A DNA stretch of 57,284 nucleotides from Tolypothrix sp. PCC 7712 (GTDB taxonomy: Bacteria; Cyanobacteriota; Cyanobacteriia; Cyanobacteriales; Nostocaceae). Each line of letters begins with the position of its first letter. Position 1 is the first letter of the stretch. The DNA lies in NCBI RefSeq assembly GCF_025860405.1, contig NZ_CP063790.1:1-57284 (forward strand), read 5' to 3'. The notes beneath the pieces were generated by a model that was not told the origin of the DNA, searched no databases, and saw only the letters and a list, made by a program, of their open reading frames with translations. A program made the translations under genes and the position numbers. Below, one piece after another: positions 33,839-42,492 of this stretch.

Positions 33839-36265
33839 GTGCGATTCGTTAGCTAGAAACTAGGCTCCGTAAGGATTCTAGGGGATTAGCTGCTAGGTAA
33901 TAGCCTAGATAACTGAATAACAATGTAGGTGTGAATCCTACCCCTCAAGTGCTGAGGTGAAAGCCCTTTCCCTACTGTAGAGACTAGCCATCAATCGGTA
34001 AAGCGGGAATGAAAGGCGCTCTTACTGGGAGCCTAAACCTGGTAAGGAGCCGAGCAAGATATCCATGAGTACGAAAGAAAGACACGTTTGAATCATCGTA
34101 AAACGCATACAGCGAAATCAGGCTGAAACGCTGCGCCAAAAGGCAAAAGATAAGGGATTGGCGGGTTTCTGACCGACCAATAAGCACCCCCGATAAACTC
34201 GGTGAACAGTGTCACTCTAAAGGTATCAGTATTGTTATTCGGAACGAAGTAACCCGTCAAACGCTCTCAGGTACGCACTGAGCAAGGCGCAAGTGTGGTC
34301 GAATACCTGAGTAAGTGCTAACCGGATGCCTTGACGGGCAAGATTGAGTAAGAAGCGAACGCTTGGCTGTAATGGTCAAGATAGGCTGACGTACTCACGA
34401 TGATTTGGTAGGAATGGTCACATTAGGAAGTATATATGTCTAAAACACTGAGCAATCAGATGGTGGAATGGAATAGCATTAACTGGCGAAAGCTAGAACG
34501 TGCTGTTTATAAGCTTCAGAAAAGAATATTCCAAGCCTCTCTACGTGGTGATACATTAGCAGTACGCAGACTCCAAAAAACCTTGATGAGGTCTTGGTCA
34601 GGAAAAGCCTTATCTGTCCGCAAAGTAACCCAGGATAACCAGGGTAAGAAAACCGCAGGAGTTGACGGCATCAAGTCATTAACCCCCAAGGCTAGACTTA
34701 CTTTGGTACTAAGCTTGAACATTAACCAAAAAGTTAATGCTACCCGTCGTGTTTGGATTCCCAAGTCCAACGGTGACAAGCGACCCCTAGGTATTCCCAC
34801 TATGCATGACAGAGCGACTCAAGCACTTGCCAAACTGGCTCTTGAACCAGAATGGGAAGCTCGTTTTGAGCCAAATAGCTATGGATTCCGACCAGGAAGA
34901 AGCGCCCATGATGCAATCGAAGCAATATTTAACAACATCAAACAATCTGTTAAGTATGTTTTAGATGCTGATATATCGAAATGCTTCGATAAAATTAACC
35001 ACTCAGAATTGCTCAAGAAAATCAATACATTCCCAACAATGCACAGACTTATCAAAGCATGGTTGGAATCGGGTGTAATGGATGATGGACAATTCTTTGA
35101 GACTAAAGAAGGCACACCACAAGGCGGTGTAATATCTCCCTTACTAGCGAATATCGCCCTTCACGGGCTAGAACAGCTAGTAATAGATTATGCACATAGT
35201 CTAAAAGGTAAAAAGAGAATAAATCAACAAACCATATCCCTAATAAGATATGCCGATGATTTTGTAATACTTGCCAACAAAAAATCTCAAATCGTTGAAA
35301 TGAGAGATTTAGTCTCAAAGTGGTTAGAAAAAATGGGTCTAGAATTGAGTCCTAGTAAAACCAGAATAGGGAAAACCCTGTTTAACCCGACAAATAGCCT
35401 AGAAGAGTCAGAAATGACCAAAAACTCTGGGTTCGACTTTCTCGGATTCCATGTTAGACAGTACAAGGTGGATGACAAACAGTCAGGAAAATCAACTAAC
35501 GGTAAACTACTAGGATTTAAAACACTCATCAAACCCAGCTTGAAAGCGATTAAGAAACACTACGACGCAATCGCAGAAATTATCGACGCTCACAAAGCAG
35601 CCCCACAAGCCGCACTAATAGCAAAACTCAACCCCATCATTAGGGGATGGGTCAATTACTATTCGACAGTTGTAAGCAAAGAAACATTCTCTACGCTTGA
35701 TTACCTAGTATACCAAAAGCTTTCCAGATGGGCGAAGCGTCGCCACTCAGGTAAATCTGGGTCATGGGTAGCCAATAAGTATTGGAATACAGTAGGCGGC
35801 AACAACTGGGTATTCTCAGTAACTAGAGATGGTCAAGTAGCCGAAACCTTAATCAGCCATGCTAGCAAGCCAATTGTTAGGCATATCAAAGTTAAGGGGA
35901 CAGCATCGCCATTCGATGGAAACCTGAAATACTGGAGTTCTAGAAGAGGAGAACACCCCCTAGTTCCAACAAGAGTCACAAAACTTTTGAAAGAACAGAA
36001 AGGTAAGTGCGCTCACTGCGGATTGTATTTTAGGGAAGACGATTTAATCGAAATTGACCATATCATTCCAACTTCCGTTGGCGGAAAGGACAGGTACGGC
36101 AACCTCCAATCATTACATCGTCACTGCCACGACAGCAAAACTGCCAACGATGGTAGTAGAGGTACTCATAACTTGAGCCAAGTCATTGAGGAGCCGGATG
36201 AGGTGAAAGTCTCACGTCCGGTTCTGAAGACGAGCGGGACTCGTGAGAGTTTCGCTTAGTTTAAT
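33839..36265 (+). mobile_element. group II intron inside parM 2
   Basis: A self-splicing retroelement of 2427 bases. The 5' end is GTGCGATTCG, matching the GUGYG consensus. Domain V is visible at about 36190-36223 (GAGCCGGATGAGG, then AAGT, then a pairing arm ending CCGGTTC). The 3' end is TTTAAT, fitting the AY rule. The boundaries were fixed by requiring that ParM be restored in phase. The reverse transcriptase is encoded in domain IV and its frame runs on through domain V. The insertion disrupts a conserved gene and must splice for it to work. Confidence 0.88.
34436..36259 (+). CDS. ltrA: group II intron reverse transcriptase/maturase with HNH endonuclease
   Basis: This 607-residue protein helps the intron splice and move. 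It has the RT fingers-palm with KSNGDKRPLGIPTMHDRATQ and the catalytic LIRYADDFVIL, then domain X with RGWVNYYS. The C-terminus is an HNH nuclease with paired cysteines (CAHCG), EIDHIIPTSVGGKD and NLQSLHRHCHDSK. All key residues are present, so the intron is probably active. The last 20 residues are encoded by intron domains V-VI, common in annotated cyanobacterial introns but probably not essential. Confidence 0.95.
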   Translation: MSKTLSNQMVEWNSINWRKLERAVYKLQKRIFQASLRGDTLAVRRLQKTLMRSWSGKALSVRKVTQDNQGKKTAGVDGIKSLTPKARLTLVLSLNINQKVNATRRVWIPKSNGDKRPLGIPTMHDRATQALAKLALEPEWEARFEPNSYGFRPGRSAHDAIEAIFNNIKQSVKYVLDADISKCFDKINHSELLKKINTFPTMHRLIKAWLESGVMDDGQFFETKEGTPQGGVISPLLANIALHGLEQLVIDYAHSLKGKKRINQQTISLIRYADDFVILANKKSQIVEMRDLVSKWLEKMGLELSPSKTRIGKTLFNPTNSLEESEMTKNSGFDFLGFHVRQYKVDDKQSGKSTNGKLLGFKTLIKPSLKAIKKHYDAIAEIIDAHKAAPQAALIAKLNPIIRGWVNYYSTVVSKETFSTLDYLVYQKLSRWAKRRHSGKSGSWVANKYWNTVGGNNWVFSVTRDGQVAETLISHASKPIVRHIKVKGTASPFDGNLKYWSSRRGEHPLVPTRVTKLLKEQKGKCAHCGLYFREDDLIEIDHIIPTSVGGKDRYGNLQSLHRHCHDSKTANDGSRGTHNLSQVIEEPDEVKVSRPVLKTSGTRESFA

Positions 36266-37150
36266 GGTTCACGCAAAGACTTGAAAGATGTTCAATTCTT
36301 TTGGGGTAGTGCAGCTATTGCCCAAGCTGACCACACCCTGCTACACGAAGATAAAGCCAAAAAAGCAGAACTGGCATTAGAAAGCATCCTTGCAGACTTA
36401 GCAGTTCTCAATATTCCCGATGGCATGAAACTGTCAATTAGCTTGAGCAACCACAACCCAGAACGCTGGGGAGAGGAGATTAAACGCAGAGTTCAAGGTA
36501 TTCACACCTTCCAACACAAACACCCCGTCAATCGAGAAATTGTCACCAAAACAGTAGAAATCGCAGTAAATGGCATTTATCCAGAGGGGTTTGGCAGTAT
36601 CGCTCATTGCTTATTTGGTGAACCAACCTTAGCCCTTGAAGAGTCTGAAGTTGCTATCGCCCTAGATATCGGTTCATCCACTTGGCTAATTACCGTATTT
36701 AACGGCAATGGTGCAGTTATAGACCGTCACTTGATTGAAGGTGGATGTGGTGAGTTGCACTCAATGATTGCAGAAGCATTAGACAAGCGGAATGACAAAG
36801 TAAGTCTGCTGTCCAAAGAAGTCAAACACTCATCTTCTTTAGTGAACCGAGGGATTTTAGAAGGAACTTTAACTTATGGAGGTAATCACCTCACAGGTAA
36901 GAATTTTGAGACTGAATATAGCAAATGTCTTGATGATTGGTGGTCTACAAGAATTGAAAAATTCGCTAATTTCGTCAGTTCTAGCAATTACTTAGACCGT
37001 GCTAAATACCTTGTTGCTTGGGGTGGTGGTGTTGCTTTACCAGTGGTGGATCAAAATCTTGCGTCTTTGGGTTTTGTGGTCTTAAAAAATCCCCAATTCA
37101 TCAATGCATTTGGATTAAAGCTGTTAACAGAAATTGCTACAGGAGCGTAA
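36266..37150 (+). CDS. parM: ParM-like actin, module 2, exon 2
   Basis: Continuation of the split parM: 294 codons. It contains the phosphate-2 region IALDIGSSTWLITVF, IEGGCGELHSMI, and the adenosine region LVAWGGGVALPVV near the end. It has no good start of its own (TTG at 36281 without ribosome-binding site), so it depends on intron splicing. The next gene starts 4 bases after the stop, so the operon downstream also relies on this transcript. Confidence 0.85.
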   Translation, partial: GSRKDLKDVQFFWGSAAIAQADHTLLHEDKAKKAELALESILADLAVLNIPDGMKLSISLSNHNPERWGEEIKRRVQGIHTFQHKHPVNREIVTKTVEIAVNGIYPEGFGSIAHCLFGEPTLALEESEVAIALDIGSSTWLITVFNGNGAVIDRHLIEGGCGELHSMIAEALDKRNDKVSLLSKEVKHSSSLVNRGILEGTLTYGGNHLTGKNFETEYSKCLDDWWSTRIEKFANFVSSSNYLDRAKYLVAWGGGVALPVVDQNLASLGFVVLKNPQFINAFGLKLLTEIATGA

Positions 37151-37153
37151 AAA

Positions 37154-37417
37154 GTGTCTGATAAAACGTCTTACGAATCTCGGCGTATAACCATTTCTTA
37201 CTTAGCAGTTGAGGAACTGTGTCAGATGTTCAACATTCCTGCTGATGCGCCAACACAAGCACTATCAGCAGCAGTAGAAAAGCTCATTTTTCAAGGTGGT
37301 GGCAATTTTCAAGCATTGCCCAAAAATCAAAGTCAGGTATCAACACCAACAGCAACTCAACCGAATAAAGCAGGAATAGCTTCTATGGTCAGCCAGTTTA
37401 AGGGACTAGCTTCATGA
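37154..37417 (+). CDS. small protein in the ParR/adaptor position of parM module 2
   Basis: An 87-residue protein from GTG right after parM. YESRRITISYLAVEELCQMFNIPADAPTQALSAAVEKLIFQGG resembles a ribbon-helix-helix start, followed by a Gln/Thr/Pro-rich linker and a short amphipathic end (GIASMVSQFKGLAS). Its position matches the 73-residue gene of module 1, although direct similarity is weak. The free C-terminal helix would suit binding to the filament end, as in ParR, but that is inference. Confidence 0.65.
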   Translation: MSDKTSYESRRITISYLAVEELCQMFNIPADAPTQALSAAVEKLIFQGGGNFQALPKNQSQVSTPTATQPNKAGIASMVSQFKGLAS

Positions 37418-37680
37418 ATAACCTAAATAGAGTTTATGACAGCACATTACTAAGCCAATCTAAGGTTTACCAGATTGACTCTTCGCTGTACGAATATCGG
37501 TATAAAACAGGCACAATCCAAGCACCACAATACATCTTCCGCCCACTAGCAGGACAGCGAAAAAAAGCGGATTTAAAGCTGAATCATAAAGCTTTAACTA
37601 CCCGCTGTTATGAAGTTGAGGGGGCAAAAATAAATAGTTCCGTACTCAGCCAGGAATCATTGCAATTATCAATATTTTGA
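37414..37680 (+). CDS. conserved small protein of the parM module (paralogue of 1584-1856)
   Basis: An 88-residue protein overlapping the previous gene by 4 bases (ATGA). It shares KVYQIDSSLYEYRY, the FRPLAGQRKKADLKLN core and a C-terminal SLQLSIF with the 90-residue protein of module 1. Conservation of this core in both operons marks it as a signature component. Unknown fold, probably a small beta domain. Confidence 0.75.
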   Translation: MNNLNRVYDSTLLSQSKVYQIDSSLYEYRYKTGTIQAPQYIFRPLAGQRKKADLKLNHKALTTRCYEVEGAKINSSVLSQESLQLSIF

Positions 37681-37691
37681 TGAGGTGAATT

Positions 37692-37889
37692 ATGCAGAAT
37701 CAACCACTGCCAGAATTAGTTGCACAAGCCCAACAATTACTAACCCAAATCAGGCAGCATCCCCAATTCCCAGCACTGCAAATTGATGCAGATGTCACGA
37801 TAGGCGATGTTACCCAATTTCTCAACGCGCTGGGGTGGGAAGCAACAGCCACTGCTGTAGATGTATCGAAAGAAGGTTTTTTTCAGTAA
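37692..37889 (+). CDS. conserved small protein of the parM module (paralogue of 1253-1489)
   Basis: A 65-residue helical protein starting at ATG after GAGGTGAATT. QIDADVTIGDVTQFLNALGW corresponds to the LDYHPDLTLGDAIQAVSEL of module 1. The order relative to the GQR-type protein is swapped between the two modules. Function unknown. Confidence 0.65.
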   Translation: MQNQPLPELVAQAQQLLTQIRQHPQFPALQIDADVTIGDVTQFLNALGWEATATAVDVSKEGFFQ

Positions 37890-37969
37890 TGGGGAGAGCG
37901 ATCGCACAGCCTGAGAAACTATTGCGATCGCCCTCAGGTTGTCAAACAACACACAGAGATTTTAGCAAG

Positions 37970-38371
37970 ATGAACAACGAGAATCTATTTACCGCCGCAT
38001 TAAACGCGCTCACTCTTCATGGATGCCCAAGAGAATTGGCACAAGAAGCAGCAGAGATAGTTGCTAACGATGATCCATTCCTACCCAATTTAGGTAGAAC
38101 ACCAGAGCAGCAGCAGATAATCCAAGAAACACTGCCATACTTGCAATCTGGAGGAATTTATGACCAATTTGAAACTATTGATGAAACACCAAATCCTCTA
38201 ACTCACGGGCAATTTTTAGGTAATTTTGGCTCTGAATTACCAGACGAAACGATTTGGAGACTTGCAGAAGGCGATTCAACAGCACTAAATGACATTACGG
38301 ATCACGCAACTAGAGACAAAGCAAACAACATCTTTACAAGACTGGAAGAACTAGGAGCGTGGGAACCATGA
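37970..38371 (+). CDS. hypothetical helical protein of parM module 2
   Basis: A 133-residue acidic protein: NLFTAALNALTLHGCPRELAQEAAEIVANDDPF, then QQQIIQETLPYLQSGG and a C-terminal helix ending TRLEELGAWEP. A longer frame starts at 37835 but overlaps the previous gene, so ATG 37970 is preferred. It overlaps the next gene by 4 bases (ATGA). No module-1 counterpart is evident, and no family is recognised. Confidence 0.6.
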   Translation: MNNENLFTAALNALTLHGCPRELAQEAAEIVANDDPFLPNLGRTPEQQQIIQETLPYLQSGGIYDQFETIDETPNPLTHGQFLGNFGSELPDETIWRLAEGDSTALNDITDHATRDKANNIFTRLEELGAWEP

Positions 38372-38973
38372 GCCGCACCGTAAAACTCAAACTGGATGCA
38401 CCCATCACCTATGCCGCAATACATTCCCTTTCGGGCATTAGCCAAGAAACCGTATTTCAAGCCCTAGACGGCAATGAGACAGCAGCTGCAACTGTGGCAG
38501 ATTTTAGAATCAAACAAACTCAACGCGCCCAAAATGCTAAGGCAGTATTCGGCAACCTATCACAAGGTTTACAGGCAACTGAAGCAGTTATGGCAGAAGA
38601 AACCAAGTTTCTCACCGACGCAGGGACTTCAATAAACCGGATGGCTGATAATTGGTCAAAAGTCAGAGTCAGCGATGCCCGTTTGGGATACGGCTTAGAG
38701 CAAAAGGTTATCGCCTCTGACAACCAATTAAGCCTTGAACAATTCCGCCACTCTAGAACACTTAACCTACTCGGTGAATCACACCGCGCCGAACTACGGG
38801 GTATTGAGATTGACTCAACTAGGGCTAAAACTCAACTTTGGCAGCAGGTTCAAGCCAAAAAATCAGAATTGACCCCAGGCGATAAAGCACGGGAAACACT
38901 GCGAGAAATCCACAGACACGGTTCAGCAGCAATGCTCCGAGTCAAAGGTTTCTTCAGACGATTAATTGACTAA
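38368..38973 (+). CDS. hypothetical basic helical protein of parM module 2
   Basis: A 201-residue protein from the ATG overlapping the upstream stop (a GTG at 38359 would add three residues). The sequence is nearly all helix, with LQATEAVMAEETKFLTDAGTSINRMADNW and a long charged stretch RAELRGIEIDSTRAKTQLWQQVQAKKSEL, and ends with a basic amphipathic helix (MLRVKGFFRRLID) that could touch the membrane. It stands between cytoplasmic small genes and the membrane protein, so it may link the filament with the membrane complex. This is inference only. Confidence 0.6.
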   Translation: MSRTVKLKLDAPITYAAIHSLSGISQETVFQALDGNETAAATVADFRIKQTQRAQNAKAVFGNLSQGLQATEAVMAEETKFLTDAGTSINRMADNWSKVRVSDARLGYGLEQKVIASDNQLSLEQFRHSRTLNLLGESHRAELRGIEIDSTRAKTQLWQQVQAKKSELTPGDKARETLREIHRHGSAAMLRVKGFFRRLID

Positions 38974-39030
38974 ATTGCCCTCATCCCCCAGCAGGCTCAC
39001 TGGGGGATAGCCATTTAACAAGGTGTCCCT

Positions 39031-39594
39031 ATGTTAACCAACAATCAGAAAACACCAATATATTTTGATGCGGAGATTGTAGACGAGCGTACACAGCATA
39101 TTGAGGGCGAACAATACGACAGCGAACAGGTACAAGAAATTATCGCTCTCACTGACAGCAGCATAACTGTACTTCGTGGCATCGCTTTTGGTGCAGCACT
39201 AGCAGGTTTTCAAGTCGCATCAACGCAATCGCTGTATCTAGCTGGCAGTGTAGGACTGTTCCCGGCAGTAGTAGCAGGTTTACCAGTGGGTGCAAGTTTT
39301 GCTGCCACCCTCTGCTACTTGCGCTTTGAAAATAGTCTGATTCCCAAAGTCACCAACCGTCAAAAATTCGCCATTGGTGTTACACGTACTGCAATGCTCA
39401 TGGCTAGTTCGTGGAAATTAACCGGCGATGCCCAAAACATGGATTCTATTGCCCGTGGCAGCTTCTCTGTATTCACCCAACAGGTGAGAGAGTTTGAGGG
39501 CAGAGAGCAGCCAAGCAAAGACAATTTTGGCTTATTGTTGGGCTTTTCTGTCTTCGCCGCCATCGCATTGTTCTTGTTTTTGCGGAAAAAGTGA
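39031..39594 (+). CDS. membrane protein of parM module 2
   Basis: A 187-residue protein. After an acidic cytoplasmic N-terminus there are hydrophobic segments at about 48-65 (LRGIAFGAALAGFQVAS), 70-98 (YLAGSVGLFPAVVAGLPVGASFAATLCYL) and a C-terminal anchor (LLLGFSVFAAIALFLFL) followed by RKK. It shares a base overlap with the ATPase gene (TGATG), so both are translated together. It takes the place of the 237-residue membrane protein in module 1. Confidence 0.65.
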   Translation: MLTNNQKTPIYFDAEIVDERTQHIEGEQYDSEQVQEIIALTDSSITVLRGIAFGAALAGFQVASTQSLYLAGSVGLFPAVVAGLPVGASFAATLCYLRFENSLIPKVTNRQKFAIGVTRTAMLMASSWKLTGDAQNMDSIARGSFSVFTQQVREFEGREQPSKDNFGLLLGFSVFAAIALFLFLRKK

Positions 39595-41393
39595 TGATAA
39601 ATGACGTTAAACCATCGGAACTAAATCAACGCTCCTACAGCCTGCCACTGCGTTTAAATTGGGCAGTAAAACTATCTGTGGCAGGTGCGTTAGTTTGTGG
39701 CATAGCAGCCCATATTGGCGACGGCATAGCTAAGAAAGACATCTGTTTCTACCCGAAGTCAGCCAGAATCCACGATGCACCTATTCAAGCAGGTGACGGC
39801 AACCCAAATAAATTACTTTTGGGTAAAAAGTATTGCCGATACCAACAGAGATCGCAAATTCCAGAACCCTACCTCAAGGCTAACCAGTACCGTACCAGCA
39901 ACCCAAACTATAACCCTTGGGCATTTCTTGAGCATGATGGCTTATATGTGTTCCGCTCACTGAGTGCCGATAACCCGTTTAAAATTCATTTGGGGATAGG
40001 GGCGATGATATTGGGGGGTATAGGCTTGTGGGCTACAAGTATTGCACAGGACTATCTCAGCGATATCAGACCGCATTACCGAGCAACCAAACTCTTTGAA
40101 GGTGTGAAAGCGTCTTACACTGTAAAACTAGGTGAACAGTTGTTAGACCTATCGGGTAAGGAACTGCTCAAATATTTGAGAGGTATTAAAATCGCTGAGG
40201 CCAGACAGCAATTCCTAGCCAGCATCACCCCACAGCAGGTAACAGCTTTACTCATGGCGATGTCGGCTGATGACTATTACGAATTTGGACACCTGCTCGA
40301 CTCTGGGCAAAGCTTTGAAAAGTTTGAGCCTCAACAGCAGCCAGCTCCACAGCTACCACACGGCACACCAGGAACTGTGGAGGAGCAAATGCAGCAACCA
40401 GTAATCGCACCCGACAGCAACACCGCATGGGTGCAAAACCTCATCAAACAAACTGCCCTGATTTGGGGCAACCAAGGCGGCGGTAAATCGTGGCTGGCTC
40501 GTTATGTCGCCAAACAGAAAAAAGAAACAGGCTACCGAGTTGTTGTGCTTGACCCGGACAGCAACCGCGCCGAATGGCGAGGGGTTGAAAGTTACCATTC
40601 TTGGTCGGACATCGAACAGCAGATCCGCGATTATGTTGAGGAATTGGAATCAAGACTGACTACTTTTAATAATTCGTCCTTAAGTGAGGAGCAATGGCGG
40701 CAGAAACTTTGGAGCGAAGGCAAAGCTTTATCCCTAATTTGTGAGGAAGCAACCACCTACGGCGACTTTATTAAAGATGAGGAATTGCTGTCAAAATTTG
40801 GCAAGTTAGCACTGACCAAAAGCCGTAAACAAGAGATGCCTTTAACTGTGGTTGCTCACAACAATACTCAGACTTGTTTGTTTGGCATCAAAGGGCTATA
40901 TAACCTTGTTTCTAAAATGCTGCAAGTTGAATGTTTAGCGCAAGTAGATCCAATTACACTGCAACCAAAATCTACGGGTAAAGCCAAAGTTAAACTCGAT
41001 AGCTCTAACGAATGGATATTGGTTGAACTGCCCACAATGACTGCAAAAATATCTGATTTTAGTGACAGTATCTCGGCAGCAGAAGCTAACCCAAATCCCC
41101 GCATTGATAAAGCCACATTGGAACGTATTTATGAACTAGAAATCAATATTGGTGAGCAGGCATGTGACACCCAAAATCCACCTAATAAACTTTCAACAAT
41201 GGCGCAAAAGTTATATGAATATCTCACCAGAACTGAACGAGTAGAAGCTGATGTTAGGGAGTTTAAAAGTAACTTTAAAGTCAACGGTGAAAGATTCACT
41301 GTGGAGCAAATCAAGGGCTGGATGTACGAAATTGTTGGGGCTAACTTAGCAGACTGGATAGGCGAGGGTGTTATCAGACTCAATCAAATTTGA
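39594..41393 (+). CDS. membrane-anchored HerA/FtsK-like P-loop ATPase, parM module 2
   Basis: A 599-residue protein with two transmembrane segments (about 25-42 and 131-152) enclosing an extracytoplasmic loop with cysteines. The cytoplasmic part has Walker A GNQGGGKS (292-299), VVVLDPDSNRAEW (317-329, like the DP-x-(G/S) motif of HerA/FtsK/VirD4 ATPases) and Walker B LSLICEEAT (379-387). A winged-helix-like end follows. Overall size, N-terminal membrane anchor and C-terminal domain match the 607-residue protein of module 1. It is the last gene of the operon. A coupling-protein or DNA-pump role is plausible. Confidence 0.78.
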   Translation: MINDVKPSELNQRSYSLPLRLNWAVKLSVAGALVCGIAAHIGDGIAKKDICFYPKSARIHDAPIQAGDGNPNKLLLGKKYCRYQQRSQIPEPYLKANQYRTSNPNYNPWAFLEHDGLYVFRSLSADNPFKIHLGIGAMILGGIGLWATSIAQDYLSDIRPHYRATKLFEGVKASYTVKLGEQLLDLSGKELLKYLRGIKIAEARQQFLASITPQQVTALLMAMSADDYYEFGHLLDSGQSFEKFEPQQQPAPQLPHGTPGTVEEQMQQPVIAPDSNTAWVQNLIKQTALIWGNQGGGKSWLARYVAKQKKETGYRVVVLDPDSNRAEWRGVESYHSWSDIEQQIRDYVEELESRLTTFNNSSLSEEQWRQKLWSEGKALSLICEEATTYGDFIKDEELLSKFGKLALTKSRKQEMPLTVVAHNNTQTCLFGIKGLYNLVSKMLQVECLAQVDPITLQPKSTGKAKVKLDSSNEWILVELPTMTAKISDFSDSISAAEANPNPRIDKATLERIYELEINIGEQACDTQNPPNKLSTMAQKLYEYLTRTERVEADVREFKSNFKVNGERFTVEQIKGWMYEIVGANLADWIGEGVIRLNQI

Positions 41394-41536
41394 CTGCTTT
41401 TAGTTGCTGGTGTCTACTCTCAAAATTACCCTTTTTCGTGGACACCGGATACCAGACATCACAGACACGAAACCTTGAAACCCTTATACAGTATAGACAT
41501 TGGCAGACACTACCCCAGACCAAAAATGTCTTTGTC

Positions 41537-41551
41537 GTGTCTGCTAGACAC
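41537..41551. terminator. hairpin between convergent genes
   Basis: GTGTCT-GCT-AGACAC between the ATPase (rightward) and the PIN toxin (leftward). Several other GTGTCT/AGACAC words lie in 41410-41530. It could serve as a two-way terminator, although the T-tract is weak. Confidence 0.4.
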
Positions 41552-41573
41552 CAATAATAAATCAGTTATTTAA

Positions 41574-41981
41574 TCAAATATCTATCTCCCAATCTGAGAT
41601 CACCAAGTTATTAATACGTTGAAATTCTCTTGTGTTATGGGTGATGAGGGTTAAGTTATTTGTCAGTGCGATAGCGGCAATTTGTAAATCATACGCTCCA
41701 ATGGGCGTGCCTAATACTTCTAGTTGAGAGCGAATTGTGCCAAATGTCATTGCTGCTAAATCATCAAAGGGTAGTGATGTGAATTGGGCTAAAAATTGTT
41801 GTTGTAAGCTCAGATTCCGTTGTGGGTTGGCACTTTTCATTGACCCATAAAATAGTTCAGCTTTGACGATTGAGCAAACGGCAATATCTTTAGTGGCAGT
41901 GGATTCTAGTTTCTGTTTTAAAGTGGCATTTTTACCACGCAAATAGATAATGCAGGTGTTAGTATCAAGCAGGAATTTCAC
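41574..41981 (-). CDS. vapC: VapC-type PIN-domain toxin
   Basis: A 135-residue PIN ribonuclease. Metal-binding acids are seen in FLLDTNTCIIYL (Asp6), IVKAELFYG (Glu about 42) and GAYDLQIAAIAL (Asp about 98), with LTLITHNTREFQRI at the end as usual. Such toxins cut specific tRNA or rRNA. The antitoxin gene directly upstream overlaps its start by 4 bases. Confidence 0.9.
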   Translation of the reverse strand: MKFLLDTNTCIIYLRGKNATLKQKLESTATKDIAVCSIVKAELFYGSMKSANPQRNLSLQQQFLAQFTSLPFDDLAAMTFGTIRSQLEVLGTPIGAYDLQIAAIALTNNLTLITHNTREFQRINNLVISDWEIDI

Positions 41982-42319
41982 TCTATTGGTTGGCGGGATG
42001 GTTGTTGTCCTTGGGGATGGCGGAAGAATGTTTCATCTTCGATACATCCATAAAATTGAGGCTGGGGATATTCTCTGATGAAGGTTGGGTTTTCTGGTTG
42101 TAGGGACTCAATGAGGGTTTTGAGCAATCGGGTCAGGTCTAATTCTTTTGTGAGTTCAGCTTGGGGGGTTTGATGTAAGGATTCTCTTAGTTTATTTGGT
42201 TGTGTTTGGTGGGTGTTGTTATTGTTTGTAGTTAGGCTTTGTGCCAGGAGTTGGATAATATACAGTTTGTCGTTAAATGAAAGCTGAAGTAGTTGCTGTT
42301 CGAGTTCTGGGATAACCAT
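41978..42319 (-). CDS. antitoxin of the PIN toxin
   Basis: A 113-residue protein. The N-terminus LEQQLLQLSFNDKLYIIQLLAQSL is typical of cyanobacterial antitoxins of VapC-type toxins, followed by an Asn/Thr-rich linker. The C-terminal part (ENPTFIREYPQPQFYGCIEDETFFRHPQG) probably wraps the toxin. The ATGA overlap with vapC links their translation. Confidence 0.75.
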   Translation of the reverse strand: MVIPELEQQLLQLSFNDKLYIIQLLAQSLTTNNNNTHQTQPNKLRESLHQTPQAELTKELDLTRLLKTLIESLQPENPTFIREYPQPQFYGCIEDETFFRHPQGQQPSRQPIE

Positions 42320-42492
42320 TACGGATTTTTAGTCGAGGATAATTTTATTTTACTTTCAGCATTTAAGGTAAGGCTCTTAACCTTGCTCTTCATAAATACT
42401 TGAGAGTATCAGGGTATATGCCAGGGCATACCCCGTCAATCTCACACAATGCAGGAAATATTGTATATCTCGGCAGATTTCTAACATGAATG

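Noticed and set aside
34436..36259. Retron or diversity-generating reverse transcriptase
   Set aside because: The maturase domain X, HNH domain, GTGCG 5' end and domain V identify a group II intron; there is no template/variable repeat pair.
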